From Ophiosphaerella korrae (lineage: Eukaryota; Ascomycota; Dothideomycetes; Pleosporales; Phaeosphaeriaceae), in contig JALNQF010000350.1 in assembly GCA_028456385.1 (NCBI GenBank), positions 1 to 42,537 on the forward strand: 42,537 nt of DNA, read 5' to 3'. This document shows positions 41,772 to 42,537 of the stretch, in pieces (the stretch's first letter is position 1; every line of letters starts with the position of its first letter). The notes under the pieces were generated by a model that worked only from the letters and a program-made list of their open reading frames with translations, was not told the DNA's origin and did not search any database. The translations under genes and the position numbers were made by a program.

Positions 41772-41802
41772 AATATTAGTAAGTTGTAAACTTACTAATA
41801 TT
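41772..41802. repeat. perfect hairpin, 14-bp arms, 3-nt loop
   Basis: AATATTAGTAAGTT, then GTA, then the exact complement. A degenerate copy precedes it (ATTAGTAAGTTATAAACTTAC around 41733). It lies between the integrase relic and the 40.0-41.7 kb copy. Confidence 0.7.
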
Positions 41803-41819
41803 AGTATAAAAATAAGAGA

Positions 41820-42270
41820 TATAAAAGATAACTCTTTTATAATAGTTTATAAAGAAAAGTAATACTCTTATTACTATAGGTAGTAACTATACCTAATTAT
41901 TTTACTTATAGTTAAAGTAGTATTTTAAGTATTACTCTACTATCTAATTTATACGTTCTAATTATCTTTCTATTTATAAGTAGTATACTATTAATATCTT
42001 ATATCTAACTCCTAATAATACTATTATTATTCTCTATAATTTTAATATAAATCTTATATTTCTATCTATAATAATTTTATCTAGAATACTATATTAGCTA
42101 ACTATAGTCCCTAGAACCTAATACGTAGTAACTTCTACTCTACTTTTTTCTTTATATAGTCTAAAGTATAAGTACTTTATAAACTTATCTACTATTATTA
42201 CGATTCTATTATATTTAACTCTTAATATTAGGTCCTTTAACTTAAGTAACTTTATAATATAGTCTATTAT
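41820..42270 (-). pseudogene. Ty3/Gypsy integrase core relic
   Basis: The minus strand reads RIVIIVDKFIKYLYFR near 42190, the first catalytic-Asp segment of Gypsy integrases (VVVDRFTKYAHF). It is followed by DKIIIDRNIRFILK near 42020 (the second-Asp segment) and LLGVRYKI with a mutated Q-T-D-x-Q-x-E-R-x-N stretch near 41940 (the Glu segment). Many codons are now TAA or TAG. Order and spacing fit the D,D-35-E core, so this is firmly a retrotransposon relic, though not functional. Confidence 0.6.
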
Positions 42271-42537
42271 AATAACTCTCTAAAGTTATTCTAGTATTTT
42301 AACTAGTTATAATATTCTATATAGTATATATTTACTATACTTATTTCTATAGTATTCTATATAATCTTATAGTACTTCTATTACTAGATATCTTACTTTT
42401 AGAATATAATAATCTCTTAAAAGCTTATTATTGTAAGATACGAGCTTAGGAATAAGTAGAAGATAATTATTAATTAAAGAGCTATCTAAGCTAAGCTACT
42501 TATATATAGTAGAGTAGCTTAAATAGCTTATATAGCT

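Larger units (their letters stand above)
37160..42537. mobile_element. RIP-saturated repeat block (right arm)
   Basis: Very AT-rich sequence in which the dinucleotides CpA and TpG are almost absent for kilobases while CpG and CpT/ApG remain. This is the signature of RIP, which converts CpA to TpA. Recognisable relics, all on the minus strand, are a Tc1/mariner-type transposase (about 38.2-38.7 kb), a copy of the left-arm sequence (40.04-41.70 kb) and a Ty3/Gypsy integrase (41.82-42.27 kb). The first about 60 bp (37160-37220) still resemble mutated ankyrin-repeat DNA. No intact ORF exists. Confidence 0.75.

Noticed and set aside
1..42537. CRISPR array, prophage, operon or integron features
   Set aside because: The window is eukaryotic (spliceosomal introns, dispersed 5S, fungal families); none of the tandem repeats has the spacer structure of CRISPR.

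Overview
The window looks like a chromosome segment of a filamentous ascomycete, most likely a Dothideomycete of the Pleosporales type. The evidence is short introns (about 40-70 bp) with GTAAGT-like donors, dispersed 5S rRNA genes, family content (HET-ankyrin, Clr5, HNH, F-box, a calpain with a long C-terminal tail, fungal multi-Cys membrane proteins), and AT-rich blocks that carry the scar of repeat-induced point mutation (RIP). The species assignment is inference.

Layout. 1-1315 is a RIP-degraded retroelement arm, interrupted at a TA by a complete but dead pogo/Fot1 transposon (1316-3167, minus). 3170-4650 holds a 19-bp tandem repeat, a dispersed GC-rich repeat and decayed sequence. 4650-8101 has two oppositely oriented 5S rRNA genes around an intact F-box/LRR-like gene (minus). 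9569-10343 is a 775-bp element with PIF/Harbinger-style ends (TAA target duplication) and a Myb/SANT-like ORF. 10503-13144 is a broken Clr5-domain gene. 13.3-16.2 kb holds gene fragments and degenerate repeats. 16295-17626 is an intact three-exon orphan gene (minus, 413 aa). 17849-18120 is a second, 3'-truncated pogo copy beside a second copy of the dispersed repeat. 18.97-19.58 kb is a zinc-knuckle gene remnant with frame changes at G runs. 20987-21948 is a second F-box gene. 22670-24015 is a fungal membrane-protein gene lacking its N-terminal membrane part.

After almost 4 kb without a convincing gene comes the best-supported gene of the window, a 1110-aa calpain-family cysteine protease (27781-31211) with an intact Cys/His/Asn triad and a repeat-rich tail. 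Then follow a truncated DUF3632-like gene, an HNH-nuclease gene (minus) and a heterokaryon-incompatibility (HET)-ankyrin pseudogene (34752-37159). The ankyrin array ends abruptly at the edge of a 5.4-kb AT-rich block (37160-42537) almost devoid of CpA/TpG. That block contains Ty3/Gypsy integrase and Tc1/mariner transposase relics.

The outer arms (1-1315 and about 40.0-41.7 kb) are inverted copies of the same element, so the gene-bearing island is bounded by opposed copies of one repeat. The genes do not form a pathway. This is an accessory, transposon-bordered region with a mixture of intact, truncated and mutated genes. I see no clear new multi-gene system; the most novel items are the PIF/Harbinger-like element, the orphan gene, the calpain tail and the repeat architecture.
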